Shown here piece after piece: positions 7,153 through 14,846 of a stretch of 16,483 nucleotides of DNA. Below the pieces are notes generated by a model, which was not told the DNA's origin, did not search any database, and saw only the letters and a list, made by a program, of their open reading frames with translations. The stretch's first letter is position 1. Every line of letters starts with the position of its first letter. Both the position numbers and the translations under genes were made by a program. Origin of the DNA: Parafilimonas sp. (GTDB taxonomy: Bacteria; Bacteroidota; Bacteroidia; Chitinophagales; Chitinophagaceae); the NCBI GenBank assembly GCA_025927795.1, contig JAICKT010000044.1:1-16483 (forward strand), in the 5' to 3' direction.

Positions 7153-7725
7153 ATGTTTCAACGATTACCTTTTAAACGCTACTGTATTTTCTTATTGATA
7201 TTAACGATGGCAGCTTCGGGTTTTAGAAAGCAGCCTTCCCAGCTTTATCTGACTACAAGTGGAAAAATTTCTTTCAGAAGTGATGCGCCGCTTGAAGTAA
7301 TACGCGCTTCTTCTACTGACCTGATTGGCTTGATTGACATTACGAAAGGGAATTTTTCTTTTAAGATACAGGTGCATTCGTTCCAGGGCTTTAATAGCCC
7401 GTTGCAGAAAGAACATTTCAATGAAAATTATATGGAATCTGATAAATATCCTGAAGCTTCTTTTAAAGGAAAAATTATTGAAGACGTTGATCTTTCTGTT
7501 GACGGTGCTTACCAGGTACGCACAAAAGGTATCTTAACTATACATAACGTACCGCAGGAAAGAATTATACAAAGTGATGTAACGGTTAAAAAAAATATTA
7601 TTACAGTTCATAGTGCTTTTACAGTATTATTAAGTGATCACAATATTCCTATTCCGATGGTGGTTAATCAAAAACTTGCGAATGAAATTAAGGTTGAAGT
7701 AAATGCAACGCTGGAACCAAGATGA
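7153..7725 (+). CDS. YceI family protein (copy 2, coupled to the sensor kinase)
   Basis: A 190-residue paralogue of the upstream YceI protein. The N-terminus is hydrophobic (about 10-24) and should direct export. The family pattern is clear: GKISFRSDAPLEVIRA, FKIQVHSFQGF, KEHFNENYMESDKYPEA (matching MEDHFNDDDYMASEKYPKA in copy 1), FKGKI, then GILTIHNVPQERI, and a final strand VEVNATLEPR. The C-terminal third has diverged from copy 1 (LSDHNIPIP in place of KRKEYNVIG), so the two may bind different ligands. Its stop overlaps the start of the sensor kinase by ATGA (7722-7725), so the two are probably translated together. This makes it a candidate periplasmic partner, or the monitored component, for that kinase. 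The family call is secure; the signalling link is inferred. Confidence 0.9.
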   Translation: MFQRLPFKRYCIFLLILTMAASGFRKQPSQLYLTTSGKISFRSDAPLEVIRASSTDLIGLIDITKGNFSFKIQVHSFQGFNSPLQKEHFNENYMESDKYPEASFKGKIIEDVDLSVDGAYQVRTKGILTIHNVPQERIIQSDVTVKKNIITVHSAFTVLLSDHNIPIPMVVNQKLANEIKVEVNATLEPR

Positions 7726-10598
7726 GGAAATATTACTTACATATATTTTTGCTGATTATAATCATTGCAAATACGCTTTCCTTGTCTGCACAGGTTTTTA
7801 AAAGCAAACTTTATTTGCTTGATAATGATGAATCAGATAAACCTAAAATTCTTACACTTTATCAAAACAGTAACGGGCTGATATTATGCGGCACATCAAA
7901 AGGTTTATATCGCTTTGATGGTTTTGATTTTTTGCCTTTCACATCACAAATAAAAATTGATGCAGCCGTTACGGCTGTTTTTGAAACAAAAGACAAGCGA
8001 ACACTTATTGGTTTTAGTAATGGATATATTGGTGAACTTAAATCTAATACAATACAATTATTAAATTTCGAAGAAGGTTTCCCAAAAGTTTCAATTAAAT
8101 CTATTACGCAGGATAGCAGTGGAATTATATGGTTGGGTACAGCAGGAGAAGGTGTTTACTATATCAAAAATAATAAGCTGTATAATATTAATGAAGATGA
8201 TGGTTTAAGTGATAATTACATTTATAAGCTTGTTTATTTTCCTCAGCATGGCGTTATTGCAGCTTCAGACAGAGGCGTAAATATCTGCTCAGTTAATAAT
8301 GGTAAAAAACATATAAGCACTTATACATCTAAAAATGGTTTGCCTGATAACATTGTAAGAAGTGTTTTTCTTGAAGATGAAAATCATCTCTGGCTTGGTA
8401 TGCAGGATGCCGGTATTACAATGCTTAATAAAGGCTTTTCTAATCATGTTCAGTTTACAAAATGGAATTATGGTCAGGTAAATGATTTGCTTGTTGATGC
8501 TTCAAAAATTTATGTAGCAACAGAAGATTCTTCTTTAATAACTTTTGATTATAACGAAAGCAAATCTTCATTCAATAAAATTTATTCGGATAATACTATT
8601 TCAAAAATAACCTGCCTGTTTAAAGACCGTGAAGGGAATATTTGGGCTGCCGGCGATAATGAATTGTTGCGGATAGGTAAAGCGGGTTTACAGGAAATGT
8701 ATAAGCTTACAGCAGAACAGGCAAAGCAAGTGCATTGTCTGCATTATACAAATGATTCTGCATTGTGGTTTAATATTCCGGGCGGTCTTACAAGGTTATA
8801 TAAAAAAGAAGGTGAGTGGAAAAGTGAAAATTTTATGTTGCCTGATTTTGCAAACACAACCATCAGTGCTTTATATGAAGACCCGCACAATAACCTTTGG
8901 GCAGGTTCATTGGGAAAAGGCATTGAAATTTTTAATCACGAAACAAAAACACTGCACAAATTAGATGAGCCTTTGCTTGCTAACAGCAATACAATTACAA
9001 TTACGGGCGGTGAAGATGCTATTTGGATATCGGGTTTGGAAGGCGTGGTACGTATAAAACCGGATGGCGATAAATATACCTACACAAATTTTACTGATAC
9101 TACAGGCATAGGTAATAAATATGTTTATAATATTCTTTGCGATAATAGTAAACGTGTTTGGTTTGCAACTGATGGTGATGGCATTTCTATGCTTGATGAA
9201 GATGGAAAATTTTATCATTTTAAAAATCGTAAAGGCTATACCGGCAATGTTGTTTATAAAGTAATCCAGGATAGATATGGGAATATATGGTATGCTACTT
9301 ATAGTAAAGGCGTTATTAAATACGATGGTAAAACGTTTACACCTTTTACTACCAGCCAGGGTTTAAGCGAAATGGCAGTTTCGGGTTTGCTTAATGCAGG
9401 AAATTATATTGCCGTAATACATAAAAATACTATTGATATAATTGATCCTGAAAATGGTAACATATCTTATATTGATAAATCATACACATCGCTCAACATT
9501 AATACAGATTTAAACGCATGCACAAGCGATAAAACCGGAAGTATTTATTTTATTTCGGGTAATACTATTTACAGTTATCATGTTGATGCAGCAACAGTGC
9601 AGCAACCTACAATTAATATAGATAAGGCAGAATTATTTTTGAATGATATTAAAACTGCAAGTGATTATACATTCCGCTATAATCAGAATAATCTTAGTTT
9701 TTATTTTACGGGAATATATTATTCAGAGCCGGAGAAAATTCAGTATCAGTATAAATTAGATAGTTATGATAAAGAATGGGTAAATACAAAAGACAGGGTA
9801 AAAAATTTTCCAAACCTGCCGCCCGGCGAGTACACATTTAGAGTAAGAGTTTCGCTTAATAAAAATTTTACAAATGCTTCTGAAGCTTCTTTTTCTTTTG
9901 TAATAAAAAAGCCATTCTGGATGCAGATTTGGTTTATTATTATTGCTGCTTTAATTATTGGTGCACTGCTGTATTTGTTTATAAAGCAAAGAGAAAAACG
10001 TATCAACAATCTCAATACATTAAAAAATCAAAAAATTCAATCACAACTTGAAACATTGCGCAACCAGGTTAATCCGCATTTTCTTTTCAACAGCTTTAAT
10101 ATACTTGTTTCAGAAATTGAAAATAATCCAGAAGATGCTGTAATTTATACAGAGCGGCTTTCAGATTTTTATCGCAGTCTTATTCAGCACAGAGAAAAAG
10201 ATATTATTCCTTTGGAAGATGAATTAAACACACTTAACGATTATATTTTTCTCCAGGAAAAAAGATTTGCTTCAGGTCTTGCAATACAAATTGATATAAA
10301 GCCTGAAATAATTGAATCATCTTATATACCACCGCTGGTTTTACAAATGCTGGTTGAAAATGCAGTTAAGCATAATATTGTTTCAAAAGAAGTACCATTA
10401 AGTATTTATATAAAAGATGTTGATGAAGATTGTCTTGCTGTGCGCAATAATATCAATAAGAAAATGCAGCCGGAAAGAAGAAGCGGTCTTGGTTTGCAGA
10501 ATATACAAAAAAGATATGCACTGCTGCATGCAAAACAAGTTTCTATTGAAAGTGATGAGAATTATTTTACAGTTAAAATCCCGCTAATAAAAAAATAA
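7722..10598 (+). CDS. Two-component propeller sensor histidine kinase (Reg_prop, Y_Y_Y, LytS-type His_kinase)
   Basis: A 958-residue membrane kinase. A signal peptide (1-24) is followed by a periplasmic beta-propeller (about 25-620) built of Reg_prop repeats, seen as recurring D-x-x-G-x-I/V-W-x-x-T/G motifs such as DSSGIIWLGTAGEGV, DREGNIWAAGDNEL, DNSKRVWFATDGDGI and DRYGNIWYATYSKGV. A Y_Y_Y-type domain follows at about 627-728, ending in NLPPGEYTFRVR. A single membrane segment lies at about 735-757, then a coiled coil. The cytoplasmic kinase is of the LytS/His_kinase class: NQVNPHFLFN with phosphoacceptor His786, the N-box VENAVKHN with Asn880, and GLGL at 922-925. It should phosphorylate the LytTR regulator that starts 1 nt downstream. 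The periplasmic ligand is unknown; the ATGA overlap with YceI copy 2 points to the state of the upstream envelope proteins as a possible signal. Confidence 0.95.
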   Translation: MRKYYLHIFLLIIIIANTLSLSAQVFKSKLYLLDNDESDKPKILTLYQNSNGLILCGTSKGLYRFDGFDFLPFTSQIKIDAAVTAVFETKDKRTLIGFSNGYIGELKSNTIQLLNFEEGFPKVSIKSITQDSSGIIWLGTAGEGVYYIKNNKLYNINEDDGLSDNYIYKLVYFPQHGVIAASDRGVNICSVNNGKKHISTYTSKNGLPDNIVRSVFLEDENHLWLGMQDAGITMLNKGFSNHVQFTKWNYGQVNDLLVDASKIYVATEDSSLITFDYNESKSSFNKIYSDNTISKITCLFKDREGNIWAAGDNELLRIGKAGLQEMYKLTAEQAKQVHCLHYTNDSALWFNIPGGLTRLYKKEGEWKSENFMLPDFANTTISALYEDPHNNLWAGSLGKGIEIFNHETKTLHKLDEPLLANSNTITITGGEDAIWISGLEGVVRIKPDGDKYTYTNFTDTTGIGNKYVYNILCDNSKRVWFATDGDGISMLDEDGKFYHFKNRKGYTGNVVYKVIQDRYGNIWYATYSKGVIKYDGKTFTPFTTSQGLSEMAVSGLLNAGNYIAVIHKNTIDIIDPENGNISYIDKSYTSLNINTDLNACTSDKTGSIYFISGNTIYSYHVDAATVQQPTINIDKAELFLNDIKTASDYTFRYNQNNLSFYFTGIYYSEPEKIQYQYKLDSYDKEWVNTKDRVKNFPNLPPGEYTFRVRVSLNKNFTNASEASFSFVIKKPFWMQIWFIIIAALIIGALLYLFIKQREKRINNLNTLKNQKIQSQLETLRNQVNPHFLFNSFNILVSEIENNPEDAVIYTERLSDFYRSLIQHREKDIIPLEDELNTLNDYIFLQEKRFASGLAIQIDIKPEIIESSYIPPLVLQMLVENAVKHNIVSKEVPLSIYIKDVDEDCLAVRNNINKKMQPERRSGLGLQNIQKRYALLHAKQVSIESDENYFTVKIPLIKK

Positions 10599-10599
10599 T

Positions 10600-11367
10600 A
10601 TGATTAAAGTTTTAATCCTCGAAGATGAAGATGCGGCTTCAGCACGACTTAAAAAAATGGTAGCTGAAATTTTACCTGAAGCCGAATTTCTTGCAATTAT
10701 TCCGGGTGTAAAGCAGGGCCTGGAATGGTTTACTGCAAACAAAAATCCTGATTTAATTTTTGCAGATATACAATTAAATGATGGTACCAGCTTTGATATA
10801 TTTACACAGGTTGAAACGCAAAGCCCTGTTATATTTACTACAGCTTACGATGCTTACGCACTTAATGCTTTTAAGTTAAACAGCGTTGACTATTTACTAA
10901 AACCTATTAAAAAAACAGACCTTACAATAGCTATTGAAAAATTTAAACATCTTCATTATTCTGACAATAAAAAAGAAAGCGGCAACCTGCAGCAGTTATT
11001 GCAGGCATTGCAAAAAACACAACAATATAAACAGCGTTTTGTTTTGCGAATAGGTGAGCACATGAAAGTAATTGAAGTACCAGACATTGCTTATTTCTAT
11101 ACAGAAAACAAAGCAAATTTTATTATAACTAAAGATGGCAAAAGGTATCTTTCAGATAATAATCTCGACCAGCTTGAAAGTATGCTTGATCCTAAATTAT
11201 TTTTTCGCATAAACCGCCAGTTTATAATTGGTTATTCTTCTATTGCAGAAATGTTTTCTTATTCCAAATCGAGAGTATTACTAAAATTAAATCCGCCCAG
11301 TAAACTTGATACAATTGTAAGCACAGAAAGATCTGCAGCATTTAAAGCATGGCTCGGCGGCGAATAA
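10600..11367 (+). CDS. LytTR-family response regulator
   Basis: A 255-residue regulator. The receiver domain (1-120) has the acidic pair E8-D9, phosphoacceptor Asp56 in LIFADIQLNDG, the conserved Thr80 and Lys101 in VDYLLKPIKK. After a linker (about 120-140) a LytTR DNA-binding domain follows (about 142-250), with typical segments such as IAYFYTENKANFIIT, LDQLESMLDPKLFFRINRQFII and a basic region after it. It follows the propeller kinase by 1 nt and is its obvious cognate regulator. LytTR proteins bind paired direct repeats upstream of targets. The likely targets are the YceI/cytochrome block itself or the lipoprotein genes just downstream, but I could not identify a paired site by eye. Confidence 0.95.
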   Translation: MIKVLILEDEDAASARLKKMVAEILPEAEFLAIIPGVKQGLEWFTANKNPDLIFADIQLNDGTSFDIFTQVETQSPVIFTTAYDAYALNAFKLNSVDYLLKPIKKTDLTIAIEKFKHLHYSDNKKESGNLQQLLQALQKTQQYKQRFVLRIGEHMKVIEVPDIAYFYTENKANFIITKDGKRYLSDNNLDQLESMLDPKLFFRINRQFIIGYSSIAEMFSYSKSRVLLKLNPPSKLDTIVSTERSAAFKAWLGGE

Positions 11368-11427
11368 TATTCCGAAGCTTTTATTGAAATTTATTTTATA
11401 TAGACTTTTCGGGTAACTTTATCTTCA

Positions 11428-11847
11428 GTGAAAAACATAATCAAACTTCTGATAGTAAGTGCGGTTTTAACTGCATCATGTACGCGTGAAATAGAAGTAA
11501 CTGTGAATAACACTATTAATAATTCAACCACTGTAACAGGTGATTTTATCTTAACAAAATTTACAAACAAAAATTCTGGCGACGACAATGCCGCAGAGTA
11601 TAACGGGTATATATTTTCATTTAATGTTGAAGGGAAAATTACTGTTGTAAACAATAATCAAACAGCGCTGGGTACTTATACAGAAACCTATTCGTATGAT
11701 GGTAATCCCGAAAAACTTGGACTTTATTTCAGCAATAAACCTTTAAGTTATCTTAATAAAAGTTGGCAGGTAAGTTTTCTTTCTGATGATGCTATACATT
11801 TAACCGATGTTTCTACAGGAGAAATACTTGAATTTACTGCTCAATAA
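11428..11847 (+). CDS. Small lipoprotein (paralogue A), lipocalin-like pattern
   Basis: A 139-residue lipoprotein starting at GTG 11428, the only start that leaves the signal peptide complete (MKNIIKLLI...). Cys18 in TASCTR is the lipid site. A Ser/Thr/Asn-rich linker (20-38) leads to a domain with GYIFSFNVEGKITVV, LGTYTETYSYDG, LGLYFSNKPL, SWQVSFLSDDAIHLTD and ILEFTAQ. This run of beta strands ending in a W-x-V...I-x-L...L-x-F pattern resembles small lipocalin-like lipoproteins of Bacteroidota; I do not know a function. TAACTTTA (7 of 8 to the TAnnTTTG -7 element) lies at 11414-11421, only 6 nt before the GTG, so a leaderless transcript is possible. A clear paralogue follows 168 nt downstream. 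Confidence 0.82.
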   Translation: MKNIIKLLIVSAVLTASCTREIEVTVNNTINNSTTVTGDFILTKFTNKNSGDDNAAEYNGYIFSFNVEGKITVVNNNQTALGTYTETYSYDGNPEKLGLYFSNKPLSYLNKSWQVSFLSDDAIHLTDVSTGEILEFTAQ

Positions 11848-11849
11848 AT

Positions 11850-11864
11850 GCTAATTGCATTAGC
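11850..11864 (+). terminator. Short hairpin just after lipoprotein A stop
   Basis: A perfect 6-bp stem GCTAAT/ATTAGC with a TGC loop starts 2 nt after the stop codon. A pyrimidine-rich tail (CTGCGTCTTCTTCTC) follows rather than a pure U run, so it may only stabilise the mRNA end or be a weak terminator. Confidence 0.3.
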
Positions 11865-12015
11865 CTGCGTCTTCTTCTCATAAGTACATAAGATTAGCAA
11901 AGTATGGTTGGCGATGATTAATGTATCTCTGTTCAACATCGTTTTTTTCCTGTTCAAATCATTTCATTTCATCATGCTTTTTTATTCAGGCATTTTTACT
12001 GCATAAATAAAAAAC

Positions 12016-12447
12016 ATGAAAACAACAGCAAGCCTGATATTAATTGCAGTAATTATAATCACATCCTGCACACGCAATACAACAACACCAAAAAATAATA
12101 ACGGCAACAGCAGCAATTCAACTTCTGTAACCGAAAATTTTATCATTACAAAATTTACTGATAATAATTTAAGTGAAAATAAAACCGCAGATTTCTACGG
12201 ATACACATTTGTATTTACCAGCGATGGGAAAATTAATGCTCTAAAGAACGGTGTTGCTTTGACAGGCAGCTATACCGAAAAGCCCTCGCATGAAGGCGAA
12301 GGCGCAAAACTGAATATTATTTTTAGTAATGCGCCTTTAAATGAACTTAATAAAAACTGGCAGATAAATCTTATTTCTGATGAAACAATACATTTAAGCG
12401 ATGACGACGCATCTTCAAATGAAGTGCTTGAATTTACTGTGCAATAA
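12016..12447 (+). CDS. Small lipoprotein (paralogue B), lipocalin-like pattern
   Basis: A 143-residue lipoprotein with signal 1-17 and lipobox ITSC, Cys18 again followed by Thr-Arg. A low-complexity Asn/Ser/Thr linker (20-40) precedes a domain that lines up with paralogue A along its length: FIITKFTDNN, GYTFVFTSDGKINAL, LTGSYTEKPSHEG, LNIIFSNAPLNELNKNWQ, INLISDETIHLSDD and VLEFTVQ. The two genes are a tandem duplication that has diverged to the point of sharing mostly hydrophobic and structural positions. The 168-nt gap suggests that this copy may have its own promoter. Function unknown; a ligand-binding or envelope-structural role is a guess. It converges on the minus-strand receptor gene, with only 29 nt between stops. 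Confidence 0.83.
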   Translation: MKTTASLILIAVIIITSCTRNTTTPKNNNGNSSNSTSVTENFIITKFTDNNLSENKTADFYGYTFVFTSDGKINALKNGVALTGSYTEKPSHEGEGAKLNIIFSNAPLNELNKNWQINLISDETIHLSDDDASSNEVLEFTVQ

Positions 12448-12476
12448 ACTTTGTGTGTACAAATATTTGCGCTGAA

Positions 12477-13304
12477 TTATGTATTCAGTTTATAACTTTT
12501 ATCAGACTTATAAATATTGTTTTTGATGGCAGCATCTAATTCATCCGCTTCCTTTTTAGCAAGCGTTAATAACTGAACACTATAAGGATCCTGGTTTTTT
12601 GTTTCAAGTGTTAAGGTTAGCAGGCTTTGAATATTTGTAAGCGGGCGTCTTACAATATGCGATTGTGTGAATGATATTTCGCGCAGCACATTATTTTGCC
12701 GTTCAATTTTTGTTATAGCGGGCAGAAAAATAAACCTTACTTCTATAATAATAAGGATAATTGAAATACAAAGAATGCAAATTTCTTTCAATCGGAAATT
12801 TTTTACTTCTTCATTGGAATAGCCAGTTAAATTAGCAGTAAAATTATCCAGTTGCAATAAATAAAGATTTTGCGCATTCAAAAGATTAACAAAATTTCCG
12901 CCATTGTTATTTAAAATATTATGCTCCAGTTCCCGCGAAAAATTAATGTAAGCAACATCAAGTTTATGATACTGCAGTATTAATTCATTTTTTAAAGGTG
13001 TAATATTCAAAGTAGCATCTCCGTATAACAAAACATGCTGTAACCTTGTAAATGAATTTATAAGGCTGTCAAGTGGCGGCCCTGATATTTGTCCTTCCAA
13101 ATTATCGGCGGCAATAGAATTTATAATTTGTTGCGATAAACTTCTTTGGGTTGATATAATTTTCATAGCTGCCGCGTCCATATTTAATTTGTTGGATGAG
13201 CTAACAATAAAAAAATACGATAATAAGAACAATAATATAATTGAAATGGTCATGCCTGCAAGCGGGCGTAATAAAGGGTGCCTTTGTTTAAAAGGTGGTT
13301 TCAT
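12477..13304 (-). CDS. Two-TM receptor with PilJ-like sensor and bare, degenerate HisKA-like domain
   Basis: A 275-residue membrane protein, ATG at 13304. TM1 lies at about 16-36. An extracytoplasmic helical region (37-172) opens with MKIISTQRSLSQQI (47-60), typical of the PilJ-type sensor of chemoreceptors and kinases. TM2 lies at about 174-196. The cytoplasmic tail (200-268) is a coiled coil leading into FTQSHIVRRPLTNIQSLL, an H-box-like motif with His216, and a second helix ending KKEADELDAAI. This looks like a histidine-kinase dimerisation domain, but the protein stops before any ATPase domain. The acidic residue normally next to His is Ile217, and Arg220 takes the place of the usual Thr/Asn. 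The ending is a normal stop with no HATPase-coding remnant on this strand, so it looks like a deliberate architecture rather than a fresh truncation. It may dimerise with, or be phosphorylated by, another kinase. It is divergent from the efflux operon. Confidence 0.82.
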   Translation of the reverse strand: MKPPFKQRHPLLRPLAGMTISIILLFLLSYFFIVSSSNKLNMDAAAMKIISTQRSLSQQIINSIAADNLEGQISGPPLDSLINSFTRLQHVLLYGDATLNITPLKNELILQYHKLDVAYINFSRELEHNILNNNGGNFVNLLNAQNLYLLQLDNFTANLTGYSNEEVKNFRLKEICILCISIILIIIEVRFIFLPAITKIERQNNVLREISFTQSHIVRRPLTNIQSLLTLTLETKNQDPYSVQLLTLAKKEADELDAAIKNNIYKSDKSYKLNT

Positions 13305-13408
13305 GTACCTGGATATTGGTTTAGAAAAAAGACTAACGCAAAAATAAAATTAATTAGTGTATTAAGCGGTTTTTAAATTATATTCTTTCAGCAAAACCTT
13401 AATTTAAA

Positions 13409-13425
13409 AGTGAACAATTGTTACT
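13409..13425. promoter_or_regulatory. Candidate operator: near-palindrome around AACAATTGTT
   Basis: AGT-G-AACAATTGTT-ACT. The 10-bp core is perfectly self-complementary, and the AGT/ACT flanks extend it apart from one extra G. It lies between the two divergent genes, where a dimeric repressor site could control either. No regulator gene for it is in view, and short AT-rich palindromes can occur by chance. Confidence 0.3.
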
Positions 13426-13492
13426 GTACTTACGCTTGTGTATAGCCATTATATAAATCTCGGGTCTTTATCATTCCATTCTTAAACAGTTT

Positions 13493-13513
13493 GTCCGATA
13501 CCGGACTTTTTTT
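13493..13513 (+). terminator. Rho-independent terminator-like hairpin upstream of the efflux operon
   Basis: The stem GTCCG/CGGAC (5 bp, 4 of them G-C) closes an ATAC loop and is followed by seven T residues, the usual shape of an intrinsic terminator on the plus strand. It lies about 40 nt upstream of the -7 element, so it would stop transcripts entering from the left rather than attenuate that promoter's own transcript. Confidence 0.5.
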
Positions 13514-13552
13514 AAAAGTTAAAAATCAATAATCTTCTTATTTCTAACACTT

Positions 13553-13560
13553 TACGTTTG
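13553..13560 (+). promoter_or_regulatory. Bacteroidota -7 promoter element for the efflux operon
   Basis: TACGTTTG is a perfect match to the TAnnTTTG consensus used by the Bacteroidota primary sigma factor. It ends 38 nt before the ATG of the membrane fusion protein. No TTG is found at the expected -33 spacing, so the upstream half is weak or another activator helps. Confidence 0.5.
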
Positions 13561-13598
13561 GCATTTGTATTGAAAAACAAATAACCAAATTTCATTGA

Positions 13599-14846
13599 AT
13601 GGATAAGGTTATTGAAGAAGAAGTAAAACTAAAAAAGAAGAGAAAAACTTTTTCTTATGTGCTGATAAGCGTTGCGATTCTGGTTGCAGCAATATGGATG
13701 GTGCGTTTTTCATTTGCTTCCACTTTAAAAAAATCAAGTATTACAACTGCTGTTGTTGAAAGAGGTGATATTGAAAATACGATTAATGCAACAGGAGAAA
13801 TTTTACCGGAGTTTGAAGAAATCATTACGAGTCCAATAAATGCTTCTATTCAAAATGTGGTGATGGATGCCGGAAACAGGGTACAAGCTGGGCAATCAAT
13901 ATTAACGTTGGATAAAACTGCTGCACAAACAGAATACGATAAAGAAAAATTTGAGCTTGAATCCAAACGAAACGAAATAGCAAAATTAAAACTTGATTTG
14001 AACAAAAGTTTTTACGACATCAAATCAAACAATGACATAAAACAACTGCGCATAAATTCTTTGGAGGCTGATGTTGAAAATGCAAAGCGTTTATATAAAG
14101 CAGGCGGCGGAACAAAAGAAGATGTTGATAAAGCTGAGCTTGATTTAAAAGTAGCGAATCTTGAAAAACAACAATTAGAAAATGAAATAAAAAGCAAGCA
14201 GCAAACTATGCAGCTTGAAATTCGTGAAGCTGAGCTTGCTGCTGACGTAGAAGAAAATAATCTGCATGATTTAGAGCGTAAATTAAAAGCAGCAAATATT
14301 ACTGCTTCACGTGCTGGTGTTGTAACGTGGATAAACAAAAATATTGGCGCTGCTGTACATGAAGGCGAATCAATTGCACGGATTGCAGACCTGAGCAGCT
14401 TTAAAGTTACCGGCAGTATTTCTGATAATTATCTTGACCAGTTGCATAACGGAATGCCGGCAATCATTCTTATTAATGAAACGCAGGTTCGCGGAACGGT
14501 TTCAAATATTTATCCATCTGTACAAAATGGAATTGTTTCGTTTGATGTTCGGCTTGATGAGCAAAACAATAAAATGTTGCGACCGAATATGAAAGTAGAT
14601 GTTTACCTCGTAACAGATTCGCACAGCAATGTTTTAAGAGTAGCAAACGGAACTGCGTTTAAAGGCGCATCAACACAAGACATTTTTGTTTTACAGAATG
14701 GAAAAGCTGAAAAAAGAACCGTGCACATAGGCATGAGCAATTTTGATTATGTAGAATTAAAAGATAATGTAAAGCAAGGTGATGTTGTAATAACATCAGA
14801 CATGAGCGATTATAAAAATTCAAAGGAAGTAACGATTAAAAATTGA
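13599..14846 (+). CDS. Membrane fusion (periplasmic adaptor) protein of an ABC exporter, HlyD/MacA type
   Basis: A 415-residue adaptor. A basic cytoplasmic start (MDKVIEEEVKLKKKRK) leads to one membrane segment (about 18-38). The lipoyl half-motif at 79-108 reads SPINASIQNVVMDAGNRVQAGQSILTLD (shown here across its core), followed by a long coiled-coil hairpin (about 115-235, Glu/Lys/Leu-rich). The second lipoyl half follows around ASRAGVVTWINKNIGAAVHEGESIARI, and a beta-barrel domain with VRGTVSNIYP and LRPNMKVDVYL comes next. It links an inner-membrane ABC transporter to a TolC-type channel. It is the first gene of the operon: its stop TGA overlaps the next start as TGATG, and an ABC ATPase follows the TolC gene. 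The class is secure. The substrate is unknown; MacA-type systems export macrolides, peptides or lipids. Confidence 0.93.
   Translation: MDKVIEEEVKLKKKRKTFSYVLISVAILVAAIWMVRFSFASTLKKSSITTAVVERGDIENTINATGEILPEFEEIITSPINASIQNVVMDAGNRVQAGQSILTLDKTAAQTEYDKEKFELESKRNEIAKLKLDLNKSFYDIKSNNDIKQLRINSLEADVENAKRLYKAGGGTKEDVDKAELDLKVANLEKQQLENEIKSKQQTMQLEIREAELAADVEENNLHDLERKLKAANITASRAGVVTWINKNIGAAVHEGESIARIADLSSFKVTGSISDNYLDQLHNGMPAIILINETQVRGTVSNIYPSVQNGIVSFDVRLDEQNNKMLRPNMKVDVYLVTDSHSNVLRVANGTAFKGASTQDIFVLQNGKAEKRTVHIGMSNFDYVELKDNVKQGDVVITSDMSDYKNSKEVTIKN

Larger units (their letters stand above)
13305..13598. promoter_or_regulatory. Divergent control region of the efflux operon and receptor gene
   Basis: 294 nt without a credible gene. 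In plus-strand order it holds a 10-bp palindrome AACAATTGTT (13413-13422), a terminator-like hairpin (13493-13513) and a perfect -7 promoter element (13553-13560). No clear promoter for the minus-strand receptor gene was recognised. Confidence 0.5.

Noticed and set aside
12450..12465. TTTGT/ACAAA hairpin between the convergent genes as a bidirectional terminator
   Set aside because: The stem is five mostly A-T pairs and lacks a T run on either side, too weak to call.
14012..14338. 108-codon open frame on the minus strand
   Set aside because: It lies wholly inside the membrane fusion protein gene, opposite the coiled-coil region. Its Ser/Cys/Phe-rich product is what the reverse of Lys/Glu/Ala-rich codons gives, and it resembles no known protein.
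14843..14845. TTG start for the TolC-family protein
   Set aside because: Two ATG codons follow immediately, the first overlapping the upstream stop as TGATG, so the rarer TTG is not needed.
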